Shown: positions 8,347-18,082 of the stretch, piece after piece
How the letters are laid out: each line of letters opens with the position of its first letter
How positions within the stretch are numbered: the stretch's first letter is position 1
Assembly (NCBI RefSeq): GCF_009746715.1
Contig: NZ_VRKW01000001.1
Span: 558,001-622,000, forward strand
Origin: Ketobacter sp. MCCC 1A13808
GTDB lineage: Bacteria; Pseudomonadota; Gammaproteobacteria; Pseudomonadales; Ketobacteraceae
Direction: 5' to 3'
DNA length: 64,000 bases
Notes under the pieces: generated by a model
Databases searched by the model: none
The model's input: only the letters and a program-made list of their open reading frames with translations
Told to the model about the DNA's origin: nothing
Made by a program: the position numbers and the translations under genes

Positions 8347-9399
8347 ATGCGTTTAAGCATCAGAGGTGCATCTGCCAGGCTTTTGGCAAGGGCAGCTATT
8401 TTCACAGGGATTGTAGCACTGAGCGGTTGTTCCGCCGCGATCTATAAAGTAACCGGCGACACCATGACCAACATCGGCGAAGATGTAATGGTGCCCTATC
8501 TTCTCACTACCGACGACTCCAAAATTGCTTGTGCTTCGGGTGAAGCATTAACACCCCTTCTGCTTTCATTTTCAACTGTCACTACGCCACCGGATCAACT
8601 GGAAACGCTGATGGGATTGGTTGGCGGCACTTGTGCATCGCAACGCGCATTTGAGCATGAAATGGCGTATATCCGTTTCGCCAGTGAGCAACGTATTTCC
8701 CAGGCAACCAATGCCCGCATAGAATCGAAGCGCTGGCATGCCATCGCTGCTGCCCGTTACTTCCGCAGCTACCAGGCCTTGGGCCGAGCGTTAGGTGAGC
8801 CCGGCGGCGAATGCCCGATGTTCGACAATGATTTTGAACAATTAATTTGGTTACTGGGCTCGATCTCCGGCTTGCAGGCTGCACTCGCGGATATACAGTC
8901 CGACATGGCTGTCGGCGTTCCTTTTAATGTCGCCCCCAAGGCAGAACGTGCTGTAGCCTGCCTCGACGACGAAAAACACAATGTAAAATGGTGGGGGCTG
9001 CCGAAAGCCATTCGTGCCTCGCTGTGGACTATCGTTCCCGGCGTGACGCCAGCGGGTCTTGACCCCTGGCAAGAACTGGAAAACGCGCGAGCAATCGGAA
9101 TGCAGGAAGGGGTTCGTATCGCCAGTGCTCTGGATGGCTTGGTCTCCTACAACGACAGTAACAACGATCGCGTCAGAGCCATTATCAAACAACACGCGCA
9201 CTCTATCAGCTCCACGGCACCGAATCGTGAATACCGCATGGTCGATGTCATGGGCAGCGACCTGCTACTGGAACTATCCGACCGCCTGTGGACGCAGGCA
9301 ACCGGCTCAAGAACCCCCATTGGAGCTTACGGCACTTTCTGGGATGAGAAAGAAGCAGAACCAGAACTCGATCAGAATTTACTGGACGAGCTGCTCTAG
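8347..9399 (+). CDS. Outer-membrane-type lipoprotein, TRAP-associated TatT-like
   Basis: This 350-residue protein has a lipoprotein signal peptide (basic start, hydrophobic core, lipobox ALSGC with Cys 28). GAGGAA precedes the ATG at good spacing. The mature part is mostly helical with paired Cys residues and no catalytic motif. Its place directly before a TRAP-type periplasmic binding protein and a fused TRAP permease matches TatT, the TPR-like lipoprotein of TPAT systems described in Treponema pallidum. TatT trimers are thought to bind the solute-binding protein and hand over hydrophobic ligands. The family call rests on length, lipobox and context; sequence identity to TatT is not obvious by eye. 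Confidence 0.65.
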   Translation: MRLSIRGASARLLARAAIFTGIVALSGCSAAIYKVTGDTMTNIGEDVMVPYLLTTDDSKIACASGEALTPLLLSFSTVTTPPDQLETLMGLVGGTCASQRAFEHEMAYIRFASEQRISQATNARIESKRWHAIAAARYFRSYQALGRALGEPGGECPMFDNDFEQLIWLLGSISGLQAALADIQSDMAVGVPFNVAPKAERAVACLDDEKHNVKWWGLPKAIRASLWTIVPGVTPAGLDPWQELENARAIGMQEGVRIASALDGLVSYNDSNNDRVRAIIKQHAHSISSTAPNREYRMVDVMGSDLLLELSDRLWTQATGSRTPIGAYGTFWDEKEAEPELDQNLLDELL

Positions 9400-9424
9400 A
9401 TAACCATCGATTGCGTTCGCATCC

Positions 9425-9445
9425 GGCCGGTAAAGGAACCCGGCC
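9425..9445 (+). other. Intercistronic hairpin between TatT-like and binding-protein genes
   Basis: GGCCGG (9425-9430) pairs with CCGGCC (9440-9445) over a nine-base loop. There is no U-tract, so it is more likely a processing or stability element than a terminator. It could let the binding protein be made in excess over the lipoprotein. Confidence 0.4.
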
Positions 9446-9496
9446 ATGAATGCCAACTCAACCCCAATAACAATTAAGTAACTTCTGGACGAGGCT

Positions 9497-10516
9497 ATGA
9501 ATAAACGACTCAAATCACTAATCACCCCTGTTGCCGCAGGTCTAATGGCATTAAGCAGCTCCGCATTCTCAGCCGATTTGCCCAAGCGCACACTGTGTGT
9601 CTGGGACATCGTGGGTAAATCCGGCCCGGTTGCGTCCCAAATGGAAGACTACCGTCTTAGCGCAATCAAATGGGGTGTGGACTTTGAAATGAAAGTCTAT
9701 ACAGACGAGAAAATTGCCGCAGAAGACCTGAAATCCGGTTCCTGTGATGCCACCGCCATGACAGGGCTTCGTGCACGGGAATTTAACTCCTTTACCGGCA
9801 CACTGGACTCCCTTGGCGCCATTCCCACCCACGAACACATGAAGGTGGTACTGCAATATCTGTCCGATCCGAAGTTAGCAAAACTCATGACCTCAGGCAG
9901 TTATGAAATCGGCGGCATCTTGCCTGCTGGCGCGGCCTACCTGTTCACCAATGACCGCACAATTGACACCGTTGCTGAAATGGCCGGTAAAAAAGTGGCT
10001 GCTTTGGATTTTGATAAAGCGCAGGCAATCATGATTGAATCCGTGGGTGCCTCACCCGTGTCGGCTTCCATCACTAATTTCGGCTCACTCTTCAACAATG
10101 GCAGCGTCGACATTATTGGTGCCCCGGCCATCGCCTATAACGCACTGGAGCTTTATAAAGGCTTAGGCGAAAATGGCGCAGTGGTGAAGTTTTCGATTTT
10201 GCAACTGACTGCACAACTGGTTATGCGCAAAGACCGTTTTCCGGAAGGTTTTGGACAAAGCTCGCGAGCTTATACCTTCACCCAATACGGGAAAGCAATG
10301 GAAGTAATTGCCGCTGCGGATAAAAGTATCAAGCCCAGTTACTGGTTGGAGTTACCCGAAGAGGATAAGGCTGGCTATCGCGAAATGTTCCGTCAATCAC
10401 GGCTGAAAATGCGGGACGAAAAACTCTATGACGGTAAAATGCTGTCTTTCCTGAGCAAAGTACGCTGTCAAAAAGATCCAAGCTTGGCGGAGTGCACAGC
10501 CAAGGATCGAGAATAA
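9497..10516 (+). CDS. Periplasmic TRAP-type solute-binding protein (DUF6091-like)
   Basis: This 339-residue protein has a Sec signal peptide (cleavage near AFSAD, residue 26). The mature part looks like a bilobal binding protein, with CVWDIVGKSGPVASQMEDY near the N-terminus, SGSCDATAMTGLRAREFN, and AGKKVAALDFDKAQAIMIES, reminiscent of DctP-type TRAP receptors. It differs from classical DctP and fits what is annotated as putative solute-binding protein (DUF6091). GAGG precedes ATG 9497. It follows the TatT-like lipoprotein by 97 bp and precedes the fused permease, with a strong terminator in between. The ligand is unknown; partner TatT suggests something hydrophobic (inference). Confidence 0.75.
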   Translation: MNKRLKSLITPVAAGLMALSSSAFSADLPKRTLCVWDIVGKSGPVASQMEDYRLSAIKWGVDFEMKVYTDEKIAAEDLKSGSCDATAMTGLRAREFNSFTGTLDSLGAIPTHEHMKVVLQYLSDPKLAKLMTSGSYEIGGILPAGAAYLFTNDRTIDTVAEMAGKKVAALDFDKAQAIMIESVGASPVSASITNFGSLFNNGSVDIIGAPAIAYNALELYKGLGENGAVVKFSILQLTAQLVMRKDRFPEGFGQSSRAYTFTQYGKAMEVIAAADKSIKPSYWLELPEEDKAGYREMFRQSRLKMRDEKLYDGKMLSFLSKVRCQKDPSLAECTAKDRE

Positions 10517-10533
10517 TCCAGATATGTACAATT

Positions 10534-10562
10534 AAAAAAAGCAGGCCATGCCTGCTTTTTTT
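10534..10562 (+). terminator. Strong rho-independent terminator (bidirectional shape)
   Basis: AAAAAAAGCAGGC and GCCTGCTTTTTTT form a perfect stem around CAT, 18 bp after the binding-protein stop. Since the permease gene starts 240 bp later, it must be read through or have its own promoter. Confidence 0.85.
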
Positions 10563-10803
10563 ACGTATGCCAATAAAAATTCCTGTATTCGATTAAAACT
10601 ATACCTAGTAAGAATTAATTTTTAGTTTATTGTCTGTGATGGCTAGCACAGAATCACTGACAAACTTATAATTCCGAGCTTATTTTTGGCTCTTGTTTAT
10701 ATGTAGTGTTGGGTATTGCCAATTCTCTGAGGGTTCGGGAAGCACAAACTTTCCGATTGGCCGTGCCGATTACAATTACTACCATTTTTAATCACAATAA
10801 AAG

Positions 10804-12909
10804 ATGTGGTGGGCAATGAATGCAACTCTGTTCGGGCGTAATCTGCGGGAGTGGGCGTCCTCGTTACCGGTTTTTCTGGTACTTATAGCCGTACTCTTGC
10901 TGAGTGTCGGCGAGAATCTGAATTCCCAGCTCAATAAGCTTGGCAATCAGATATGGCCGGATTATTCAATTCTTCGGCTCGATGTACCCATGCCCTCCTG
11001 CGATCCGGATATGGATATCGATCTTCGTTTGCAGGAAATCATAGTCAGCAAACAGAAAGAAGCCGAAGACGATCCTTTCGGTGGCATGTTCGGCGATGCG
11101 GATATTAACGAAGAAGCCATTCGCACATCACTCAACAAGCAAGTGGAACTCTGCAAGCTCAAACACGATGCAGCCAAGAAAGTGGTTGAGCAAAAAACCC
11201 CGAATGTGGAGCGTTTTGTTGCTCTGGATATGACACTGTCGGTGCTGTCTCAATTCCGGCGTGACAACTCCCAAACGTTCCTCGCCATTGTCTTTTTCGT
11301 TTGCATCCTGACCACTACGTTAACGCACCACCATATCGGATTGCGGCCGATGCAAACGGTAATGGATTTCCGGTTCGGCATTGTCGCTCAGTTGTTTGCC
11401 CATGTATCCCTGACCTACTCTGCCTACTGCTATCTTACCAACGGCTGGGCATCCGGCACCCTGATTCAAAATGAATTTATCCGTTGGTTTTACTTAGCCG
11501 GTTTCGGTACGCTCAGCCTGGTTTCCCTGGTACAGCTATTTAAAATACCTCAAAGAGCATTACCCGGCGGCAACATCGGTAAGGCCCTGTTGTCCGTACC
11601 CCTCTATTGTTATATGGCCGTCAGCGCTTCGCGCTTTTTTATTTTCCAAACCGATAACCCTCAGGGTATGGTCCTGTTCGTAGATAAAATTATGGATCAG
11701 GCGTCGCTGTTTCTGAATGTCGCGTTGTATATCTGGGTCGGTATGCTATTGAAGCAAACCTTCCTGGGGGAATATATATTCCGCATATTCAAGCCCTGGA
11801 AGCTGCCCCCCGAATTACTGGCCTTCGTGGCAGTCGTCATCATGGCTGTACCCACAGCCTACACCGGAGCCTCGGGCATTATCATCATTGCGATGGGTGC
11901 AGTGGTCTATGCCGAGTTGCGACGTGTCGGTGCCCGGCGCAATCTGGCACTGGCGGCAACCGCCATGAGTGGTAGCCTTGGCGTCGTACTGCGCCCCTGC
12001 CTGTTGGTGCTACTGATTGCGATCTTCAACAAAGAAGTTACCACCGATATGATGTACGGCTGGGGTGTCAAGGTCTTCATATTAACCTCTACACTTTTCT
12101 TTCTGGTATCCCTGGTGGCAAAACAAGGCCCGATGCGAGTAGCCCCTGTATCCGAGGCACTGGCCCCCAGCCTTGCAGCGTTCAAGCCGCTGATACCCTA
12201 TATCCTGATTTTCATCGTAACCGCCGCCGCCTACGCCTTCCTGCTCGACGCGCACCTGGATGAACATACTGCTCCAATTATACTGCCGATGATTATTCTG
12301 ATGCTGCTGGTGTACGAGCACTGTTTCAGTAAGTCCTCGAAACAAGAACACCAAAGCTACGAAGGTGAGGTCCGACCCACCTCGCTGGAAACAGCAGTTC
12401 GTGGTGCCACCTCCGAAACCACCGTGCACATCGGGGCTTTGCTTTCCATTATGGCGCTCAGTCTCACCGTCGGTGGTGTAATCGAAGATTCAGGTATATT
12501 CGATCAGCTTGCCGACCAGACTGATCTGTTCAGCAACCAATGGACCACCATGTTGGCACTGGTGCTCGCGCTGGTAATCGTCGGCATGATTATGGATCCG
12601 TTCGGAGCCATCATTCTGGTTTCAGGAACCGTTGCACAAGCGGCCTACAAACAAGGCATCGACCCGCTGCACTTCTGGATGATTACACTGGTCGCTTTTG
12701 AATTGGGGTATCTGAGCCCGCCGGTTGCAGTGAATCACCTGCTTACACGACAAGTTGTCGGTGAAGAGGAGATAGAAAGAGCGAAGGAAGAAACCCGCGG
12801 TAAAAGCTTCTGGATACGCCACGAACGTTACATGCTTCCACTCACCGTGATGAGCATCGCCCTGGTGCTGGTCGCGTTTGGTCCGTTGGTGTATCAGCAG
12901 CTATTCTGA
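10804..12909 (+). CDS. Fused TRAP transporter permease (small Q plus large M subunits)
   Basis: The 701-residue protein has many membrane helices. TM1 (about residues 20-40) is followed by a roughly 115-residue hydrophilic, presumably periplasmic, helical insert (SCDPDMDIDLRL to VEQKTPNVERFV). A four-helix DctQ-like part (about 155-300) and a DctM-like part (about 330-690) follow. DctM-type features include AVPTAYTGASGIIIIAMGA and MIMDPFGAIILVSGTVAQ. TRAP permeases import organic acids with sodium. Start is ATG 10804 or ATG 10816; neither has a clear Shine-Dalgarno. It is paired with the TatT-like lipoprotein and binding protein upstream. The long insert after TM1 is unusual and may contact them. 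Confidence 0.85.
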   Translation: MWWAMNATLFGRNLREWASSLPVFLVLIAVLLLSVGENLNSQLNKLGNQIWPDYSILRLDVPMPSCDPDMDIDLRLQEIIVSKQKEAEDDPFGGMFGDADINEEAIRTSLNKQVELCKLKHDAAKKVVEQKTPNVERFVALDMTLSVLSQFRRDNSQTFLAIVFFVCILTTTLTHHHIGLRPMQTVMDFRFGIVAQLFAHVSLTYSAYCYLTNGWASGTLIQNEFIRWFYLAGFGTLSLVSLVQLFKIPQRALPGGNIGKALLSVPLYCYMAVSASRFFIFQTDNPQGMVLFVDKIMDQASLFLNVALYIWVGMLLKQTFLGEYIFRIFKPWKLPPELLAFVAVVIMAVPTAYTGASGIIIIAMGAVVYAELRRVGARRNLALAATAMSGSLGVVLRPCLLVLLIAIFNKEVTTDMMYGWGVKVFILTSTLFFLVSLVAKQGPMRVAPVSEALAPSLAAFKPLIPYILIFIVTAAAYAFLLDAHLDEHTAPIILPMIILMLLVYEHCFSKSSKQEHQSYEGEVRPTSLETAVRGATSETTVHIGALLSIMALSLTVGGVIEDSGIFDQLADQTDLFSNQWTTMLALVLALVIVGMIMDPFGAIILVSGTVAQAAYKQGIDPLHFWMITLVAFELGYLSPPVAVNHLLTRQVVGEEEIERAKEETRGKSFWIRHERYMLPLTVMSIALVLVAFGPLVYQQLF

Positions 12910-12948
12910 TCTAAATCTTCAAATAATGTGAATCTATTCACTATACTG

Positions 12949-12975
12949 AAAGGCGACGTGAGGTCGCCTTTTTAT
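12949..12975 (+). terminator. Rho-independent terminator after TRAP permease
   Basis: AAAGGCGAC (12949-12957) pairs with GTCGCCTTT (12963-12971) over GTGAG, then TTATTT. It separates the TRAP genes from tesB. Confidence 0.75.
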
Positions 12976-13026
12976 TTGAGCGATATTAATTCAGCAAAAA
13001 TACGACCCGAAGAAGTAGGTGTTACT

Positions 13027-13887
13027 ATGAGCAATTTGGTAGACGAGCTAGTTAACCTGTTGGATCTGGAAAGTATCGAACTCAACCTGTTCCGCGGTAA
13101 AAGCCGGGATATCGGTGGCCATAGCGTATTTGGCGGGCAAGTAATCAGCCAATCCCTGGTGGCAGCCACCCGGACACTGGAAGAAGAACGCTTCTGTCAC
13201 TCATTACACGCCTACTTTCTGCGCCCGGGAGACATGCAAGCCCCTATCGTGTACGAAGTTGATCGTATCCGCGACGGCGGCAGCTTTACCACCCGCCGTG
13301 TTGTCGCCATCCAGCATGGTGAGGCGATTTTTAATATGTCGGCTTCTTATCAGATTGTCGAACGGGGGCTGGAACACCTGACCGCTGAAGCACCGTCTGT
13401 ACCGCAGCCGGAAGAGTTGGAATGCGATTATGTACTGCGGCAACGCATCGCAGATCGCGTGGACGAAAAAATTCGTGCTGCTTTCGTGCAAAAGCGCCCC
13501 ATCGAAATTCGTCCAGTGGACCCGGTTAACTTTATCGACCCGGAACCTAAAGCACCACGCAAACAGGTGTGGTTCAAGGCCGTAGGCAAAGTAAAAGACG
13601 ATCTGAACTTACATCAATCACTACTGGCTTATGCGTCTGATTTCGGGTTGCTCGGCGCAGGCCTGATGCCCCACGGACTTTCTTTTATCGACCCTGGTTT
13701 ACAGGCCGCCAGTCTTGATCACACGCTCTGGTTTCACCATCCGTTCAGGCTCGATGAATGGTTGCTCTACGATATGGAAAGCCCCTGTGCCATGAACGCC
13801 CGCAGTTTTAACCGGGGCCAGATATTTCAGCACGGCAAACTGGTCGCTTCCGTGTGCCAGGAAGGGCTGATGCGCGTACGTAAATAA
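13027..13887 (+). CDS. tesB: Acyl-CoA thioesterase II
   Basis: From ATG 13027 the protein is 286 residues, the length of E. coli TesB; an upstream in-frame GTG at 12928 would overlap the terminator and is rejected. Both hotdog domains are visible: FGGQVISQSLVAA and HSLHAYFLRPGD in the first, and SLDHTLWFHHPF with the conserved end VASVCQEGLMRV in the second. The catalytic Asp is in YASDFGLLG. TesB hydrolyses medium- to long-chain acyl-CoAs in the cytoplasm and in many bacteria feeds 3-hydroxy or fatty acids out of beta-oxidation. It stands alone, convergent with polB. Confidence 0.94.
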   Translation: MSNLVDELVNLLDLESIELNLFRGKSRDIGGHSVFGGQVISQSLVAATRTLEEERFCHSLHAYFLRPGDMQAPIVYEVDRIRDGGSFTTRRVVAIQHGEAIFNMSASYQIVERGLEHLTAEAPSVPQPEELECDYVLRQRIADRVDEKIRAAFVQKRPIEIRPVDPVNFIDPEPKAPRKQVWFKAVGKVKDDLNLHQSLLAYASDFGLLGAGLMPHGLSFIDPGLQAASLDHTLWFHHPFRLDEWLLYDMESPCAMNARSFNRGQIFQHGKLVASVCQEGLMRVRK

Positions 13888-13903
13888 ATTAGCGCTCCTA
13901 ATC

Positions 13904-16357
13904 TCAGAACAGGCTAAGCTGGGACCGCATCAAATTCTCGACGGAGGTACCCAGGCACTGCAGTAGTCCATCCACCGCTGGCGCAAGCTGACGATCCAGG
14001 TAATGTTCATAATCCAATGCAGAGGGGTGATGCTCCATCGGCTCCGGCCCGTTTAACGTCATTAAATAGCTAATCCAACCACCCCGCTGATAACGGGCCT
14101 GCCGGTGATTCGAACGTAACCATGCATCCGCTTTCCTGGCCGCCTGTACGTGCGGCGGAACATTTTTTTTATAGTCCACCAATTTACGCCGAATACGTTT
14201 TCGATATATCAGCTCCTGATCAAGTTCTCCTGCCGTCAAACCGGCAATGACCTGGCGCAAATAAGGTAGCGGATCCTGTTGATGGAATACCTGCCAGCAA
14301 ACGTCGTATTGAACACGTCGTGCCAACGGTGTCCAGTCAGTACGCACGTATTCCAAACCTTTGAAGACCAGTTTTTCAGTTGGATTTTGCTGTTCATCAA
14401 TGCTTTCGATCAAACCTGCGTAACGCTTTTTACTGCCTGCGTCTGACCCTCGCATCGTCGGCATAAAAAAATGCCGGTAATGGGTTTCAAACTCAATCTC
14501 CAGACAACTTTCAAGACCGAATAACTTATTTAATTGCTGCGTCCACCATTGATTCAGGTACTCAGACAATGCCACACCGCTGCGTTTTGCTTCTGCACCG
14601 GAACGCGCCTGTGATAACCAAACAAAAACCGAATCCGTATCGCCATAAATTACTTTGTTACCACGTTCCTCTATCAGCAAACGGGTTTGCAGCATAATGT
14701 CGTGACCACGCAACGTAATTGAACTGGACAGCAGTGGATCGAAGAATCGACACAGCGGCGTTCCAAGCACGCCATAAAACGAATTCATTATGATTTTTAT
14801 CGCCTGCGATAGTGGTGCGTTTTGCTGCCGTTTTGCCAGATCCCTTGCGTCCCAAAGGGTTTTTATTATGTCTGGTAGCAAATGGTTGGTTTTACTGAAC
14901 ACGGCACCATGAAAACCGGGCACCCAATCGCTATCCCGAACATCCGGCTCCGCACTGGAGTCGCGTTGAAACACATTTGCGCACAAGTCGCTCCGGTCCG
15001 CTTCAAAACGACCGCTTATCAAGGCCAGGGGATCAATACAGAACGTCCGGATAATGCTGGGATACAGACTTTTAAAATCCAACACCAACACATGCTCATA
15101 CAGTCCCGGTTGTGATTGCATCACATAACCGCCGGGCGCATCGATGTCACTCTGGACCTCGCCGATGTTCGGTGCCACGTACCCTGCACGATGCAAACGC
15201 GGCAAATACAGATTTTCAAATGCCGCGACTGATCCCCCTACTTTATCCATAGGCAAACCGGTCAGGCGGGTACGCTCGATTGCAAAGTTCAGCAAATCCG
15301 CTTTTTCGAAAATATCCGAGACCAGACAACAATCTTCCACGTTATAACGGGCCAGCGCGAGTTTATCCTTAAGAAACAAATCGGTTATGGCGGTACCGCG
15401 GTTGTCCACATCGTGGATCAATTTGCCACGATCCAGAAGCTGCCTGGCAACAGTTTCCAAAGAAAACGATTCGAAGCTCCAGGTGGCCGCTTTCAAGGTG
15501 TCAATACCATCCAAAACTACCCGCCCCGGTATCAGCACAAAGTAATGCTGGTTTTCATCCCTTGCCTGACGCCATTCCGCAAGTTCTTCGCCCCGCCCCA
15601 AAGTGAATGCTACTTTTAATTCATCACAGCGTTTCTGCAAAAACCGCAAATCAAAGTTAATGACGTTCCAACCAATGACAATATCGGGATCCAAGTGCTG
15701 GAACCAATTAAGAAAGCGTCGTATTAAATCCGCTTCCGAATCGAACCAGCGGACTGCAAAGTCTTCGTCAGCAAATACCTGGGGAGAACCCAGCATGAAA
15801 ACCTGTTTAATCCGAGTCTGCTCGGAATCAAATGCATGCACCGCGATCGAATACAACTGCGACCCATCCATAGCCGTTTCGATATCCACCGACGCACACA
15901 GCAGATTCAACGGCCCGGGATCGGAACGCATCAATTTCGGATTTGGATTGTCATCACTGTCAGTAGCGGCCACCATCGCGCGCAGATCGCCGGTAATGAA
16001 TCGCTCGCTAAGATAACGGTCAACGGTTCGGATATCAGCTTCCCACAAGGTAATACCCCGTTGCTCACAAAGATCCCGAACCTGGTGCAACAATCGCTGA
16101 CTGCGGAAATAAACTGCGTGTACCGGCACATTGGTGAAGGACTTCAACGCCAATTGGCGCAGTCGGAAACCGGTTTGCCCCGGCAGCAAATCCGCTAATT
16201 GAGCCGCTTGTTCAGAGCCGACAAAGCACACCGCTTCCTGCTGGCCAATGACCAACTTACGGGCACCACGATCCGTATATATCCAATAAATCAGACATAA
16301 CCCGTCCGCCTGTTCACGCCACTGCCGGGTTAATACCAGCCCGCTAATCGTCTCCAC
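13904..16357 (-). CDS. polB: DNA polymerase II (family B)
   Basis: This 817-residue protein is slightly longer than E. coli Pol II (783). The 3'-5' exonuclease motifs are present: Exo I SVDIETAMDG (about 152), Exo II GWNVINFDLRF (about 226) and Exo III YNVEDC. So are the polymerase motifs: A DFKSLYPSIIRT (about 415), B IIMNSFYGVLGTP (about 527) and C YGDTDSVFV (about 568). Pol II restarts stalled forks and does error-prone bypass of some lesions. In E. coli it is in the SOS regulon; here it lies 27 bp after xthA on the same strand and no SOS box is visible before it, so it is probably cotranscribed with xthA. Confidence 0.95.
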   Translation of the reverse strand: METISGLVLTRQWREQADGLCLIYWIYTDRGARKLVIGQQEAVCFVGSEQAAQLADLLPGQTGFRLRQLALKSFTNVPVHAVYFRSQRLLHQVRDLCEQRGITLWEADIRTVDRYLSERFITGDLRAMVAATDSDDNPNPKLMRSDPGPLNLLCASVDIETAMDGSQLYSIAVHAFDSEQTRIKQVFMLGSPQVFADEDFAVRWFDSEADLIRRFLNWFQHLDPDIVIGWNVINFDLRFLQKRCDELKVAFTLGRGEELAEWRQARDENQHYFVLIPGRVVLDGIDTLKAATWSFESFSLETVARQLLDRGKLIHDVDNRGTAITDLFLKDKLALARYNVEDCCLVSDIFEKADLLNFAIERTRLTGLPMDKVGGSVAAFENLYLPRLHRAGYVAPNIGEVQSDIDAPGGYVMQSQPGLYEHVLVLDFKSLYPSIIRTFCIDPLALISGRFEADRSDLCANVFQRDSSAEPDVRDSDWVPGFHGAVFSKTNHLLPDIIKTLWDARDLAKRQQNAPLSQAIKIIMNSFYGVLGTPLCRFFDPLLSSSITLRGHDIMLQTRLLIEERGNKVIYGDTDSVFVWLSQARSGAEAKRSGVALSEYLNQWWTQQLNKLFGLESCLEIEFETHYRHFFMPTMRGSDAGSKKRYAGLIESIDEQQNPTEKLVFKGLEYVRTDWTPLARRVQYDVCWQVFHQQDPLPYLRQVIAGLTAGELDQELIYRKRIRRKLVDYKKNVPPHVQAARKADAWLRSNHRQARYQRGGWISYLMTLNGPEPMEHHPSALDYEHYLDRQLAPAVDGLLQCLGTSVENLMRSQLSLF

Positions 16358-16384
16358 TGATGCCGCTTACACCTTCAGGCAATT

Positions 16385-17209
16385 TCACTTGCCTTTAAAA
16401 TCAAACTCAGCCCAGACCGGACAATGATCGCTCGGCCTTTCGAGGGCGCGGATATCATAATCAATACCCGTATCGCGCAATCTGGATAGCATCGCTTCGG
16501 TCGCCAAAATCAAATCTATGCGTAATCCGCGTTTCGGCTCACGCTCAAAACCTTTACTGCGATAATCAAACCACGAAAACACATCATCCACGTCCGGATT
16601 TTGTACCCGATAGGTATCAGTTAAACCCCAGTCCGCAATAAGTTGCAACCATTCACGCTCTTCCGGAAGAAAGCAACATTTGCCGGTTCGCAACCAACGC
16701 TTAACATTATCTGCGCCAATACCCAAATCCGCATCCAGCGGTGCCACGTTCATATCGCCCATCACAATCAGATTTTGCTGCGGCGTAAACTCCGCCTTCA
16801 GTTGCTCCAGCAACTGGCTATAAAACCATTTTTTATTGGGAAATTTTTCCGGATGATCCCGACTTTCACCTTGAGGAAAATAACCATTGATAACCGTAAC
16901 CGGTTCCCCTTGATCCACTTCATAACGCGCCATAATCAGACGCTTTTGCCGCTCTGGATCATCCCCGGTAAACCCTTTCTGAACCAACACCGGCGCTTGG
17001 CGGGATAACAATGCCACACCGTAATGTCCTTTTTGTCCAAACCACTCTGCATGGAGCCCCATTGCCTTTAATTCGGCTTCAGGAAACAAGCTGTCATCGA
17101 CTTTGGTTTCCTGAATGCCGATCACATCGGGATTATGTTTGGAAAGCAGTGCTTCAAGTTGATGCATGCGGGCACGAATACCATTGGTATTAAACGAAAC
17201 AAACTTCAT
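16385..17209 (-). CDS. xthA: Exodeoxyribonuclease III (AP endonuclease)
   Basis: This 274-residue protein (E. coli 268) has the exonuclease/endonuclease/phosphatase fold signatures: [14 protein letters not shown] at the N-terminus, [10 protein letters not shown] with the metal-binding Glu, [43 protein letters not shown], and catalytic His in [12 protein letters not shown]. ExoIII cleaves 5' of abasic sites and removes 3' blocking groups in base excision repair. It is the first gene of a probable xthA-polB repair operon and is divergent from the Crp/Fnr regulator. Confidence 0.95.
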   Translation of the reverse strand: MKFVSFNTNGIRARMHQLEALLSKHNPDVIGIQETKVDDSLFPEAELKAMGLHAEWFGQKGHYGVALLSRQAPVLVQKGFTGDDPERQKRLIMARYEVDQGEPVTVINGYFPQGESRDHPEKFPNKKWFYSQLLEQLKAEFTPQQNLIVMGDMNVAPLDADLGIGADNVKRWLRTGKCCFLPEEREWLQLIADWGLTDTYRVQNPDVDDVFSWFDYRSKGFEREPKRGLRIDLILATEAMLSRLRDTGIDYDIRALERPSDHCPVWAEFDFKGK

Positions 17210-17407
17210 TTATTCCTCGCTAAAGCTAAACTGATTGAAAAAGTGATAATTTGCACATTGATTCAGTGAACAATTCTAACAGGATGCGCCCAGCCTTTCT
17301 TTAACCATACTTAGGCACTACAATGGCTGACGTCGATAGAGTTGGTTGCAATTCAACTTCTGCAAACAATAAAAATTGATTAAAAAATCACCGACAGGGT
17401 GCTCTGA

Positions 17408-18058
17408 ATGACTGATCTTAGCCACATCTCTATTTTTGAAGGCCTTCCTGAAGCGGAAATGTCCGCCCTGCAAGAGCTCTGCATAACGCGAACCTATCCA
17501 AAGAACACCGTCATCATAAACGAAGGCGATCAAGCCAATGCCATGTTTATTTGCAGCACGGGAAAAGTAAAAGTTTACGTCAGCGACGAAAATGGTCGCG
17601 AGTTTGTACTCAACTCTATGGGCCCCGGTGAGTATTTCGGTGAGTTATCATTACTCGATGACGAGACCCGTTCAGCCTCTGTCATCACAACCGACAAATC
17701 GACCTTTTCCATTTTATATAAAGAAGACTTCAGCAAAGTTGTGTTAAATCATCCCGGTATTGCATTAGTGCTATTGCGCAATCTTGCCAATCGCATCCGC
17801 AAGCTCACCGATAATGTAAAAACGCTCGCATTGCAGGACGTATATGGTCGCATCCGCAAAACATTACTCGATCTGTGCATTGAAAAGAACGGCGAGACCA
17901 TCATTGAAGAGAAACTGACTCAACAGGATATCGCAAACCGCATCGGCTCTTCGCGAGAAATGGTTGCCCGTATTCTGAAAGACCTGGCGACCGGCGGCTA
18001 TATTGAAATCGAACGCAAACAATTCCGTATTCTGAAAAAACTGCCTGACAGCTACTAA
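17408..18058 (+). CDS. Crp/Fnr family transcriptional regulator
   Basis: This 216-residue protein has an N-terminal cyclic-nucleotide-binding domain (residues 8-125). It includes the phosphate-binding cassette FGELSLLDDETRSASV, in which the Glu and Arg needed for cyclic nucleotide contact are retained. A dimerisation helix (about 130-150) and a winged helix-turn-helix follow, with TQQDIANRIGSSREMVARI near residues 168-187. There is no N-terminal Cys cluster, so it is not an oxygen-sensing FNR. Binding of cAMP or another nucleotide is plausible but not provable here. It is monocistronic, divergent from xthA and convergent with the CoA transferase. Whether it is the global Crp cannot be told from the sequence alone. 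Confidence 0.9.
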   Translation: MTDLSHISIFEGLPEAEMSALQELCITRTYPKNTVIINEGDQANAMFICSTGKVKVYVSDENGREFVLNSMGPGEYFGELSLLDDETRSASVITTDKSTFSILYKEDFSKVVLNHPGIALVLLRNLANRIRKLTDNVKTLALQDVYGRIRKTLLDLCIEKNGETIIEEKLTQQDIANRIGSSREMVARILKDLATGGYIEIERKQFRILKKLPDSY

Positions 18059-18082
18059 CAACATTACCGCCGCTGAATCGAA

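Noticed and set aside
15603-16016. 137-codon plus-strand frame in polB
   Set aside because: Antisense of the Pol II exonuclease domain with no independent support.
17225-17270. FNR/CRP-like site upstream of the Crp/Fnr gene
   Set aside because: TTGATTCAGTGAAC only partly matches TTGAT-N4-ATCAA; too degenerate to claim.
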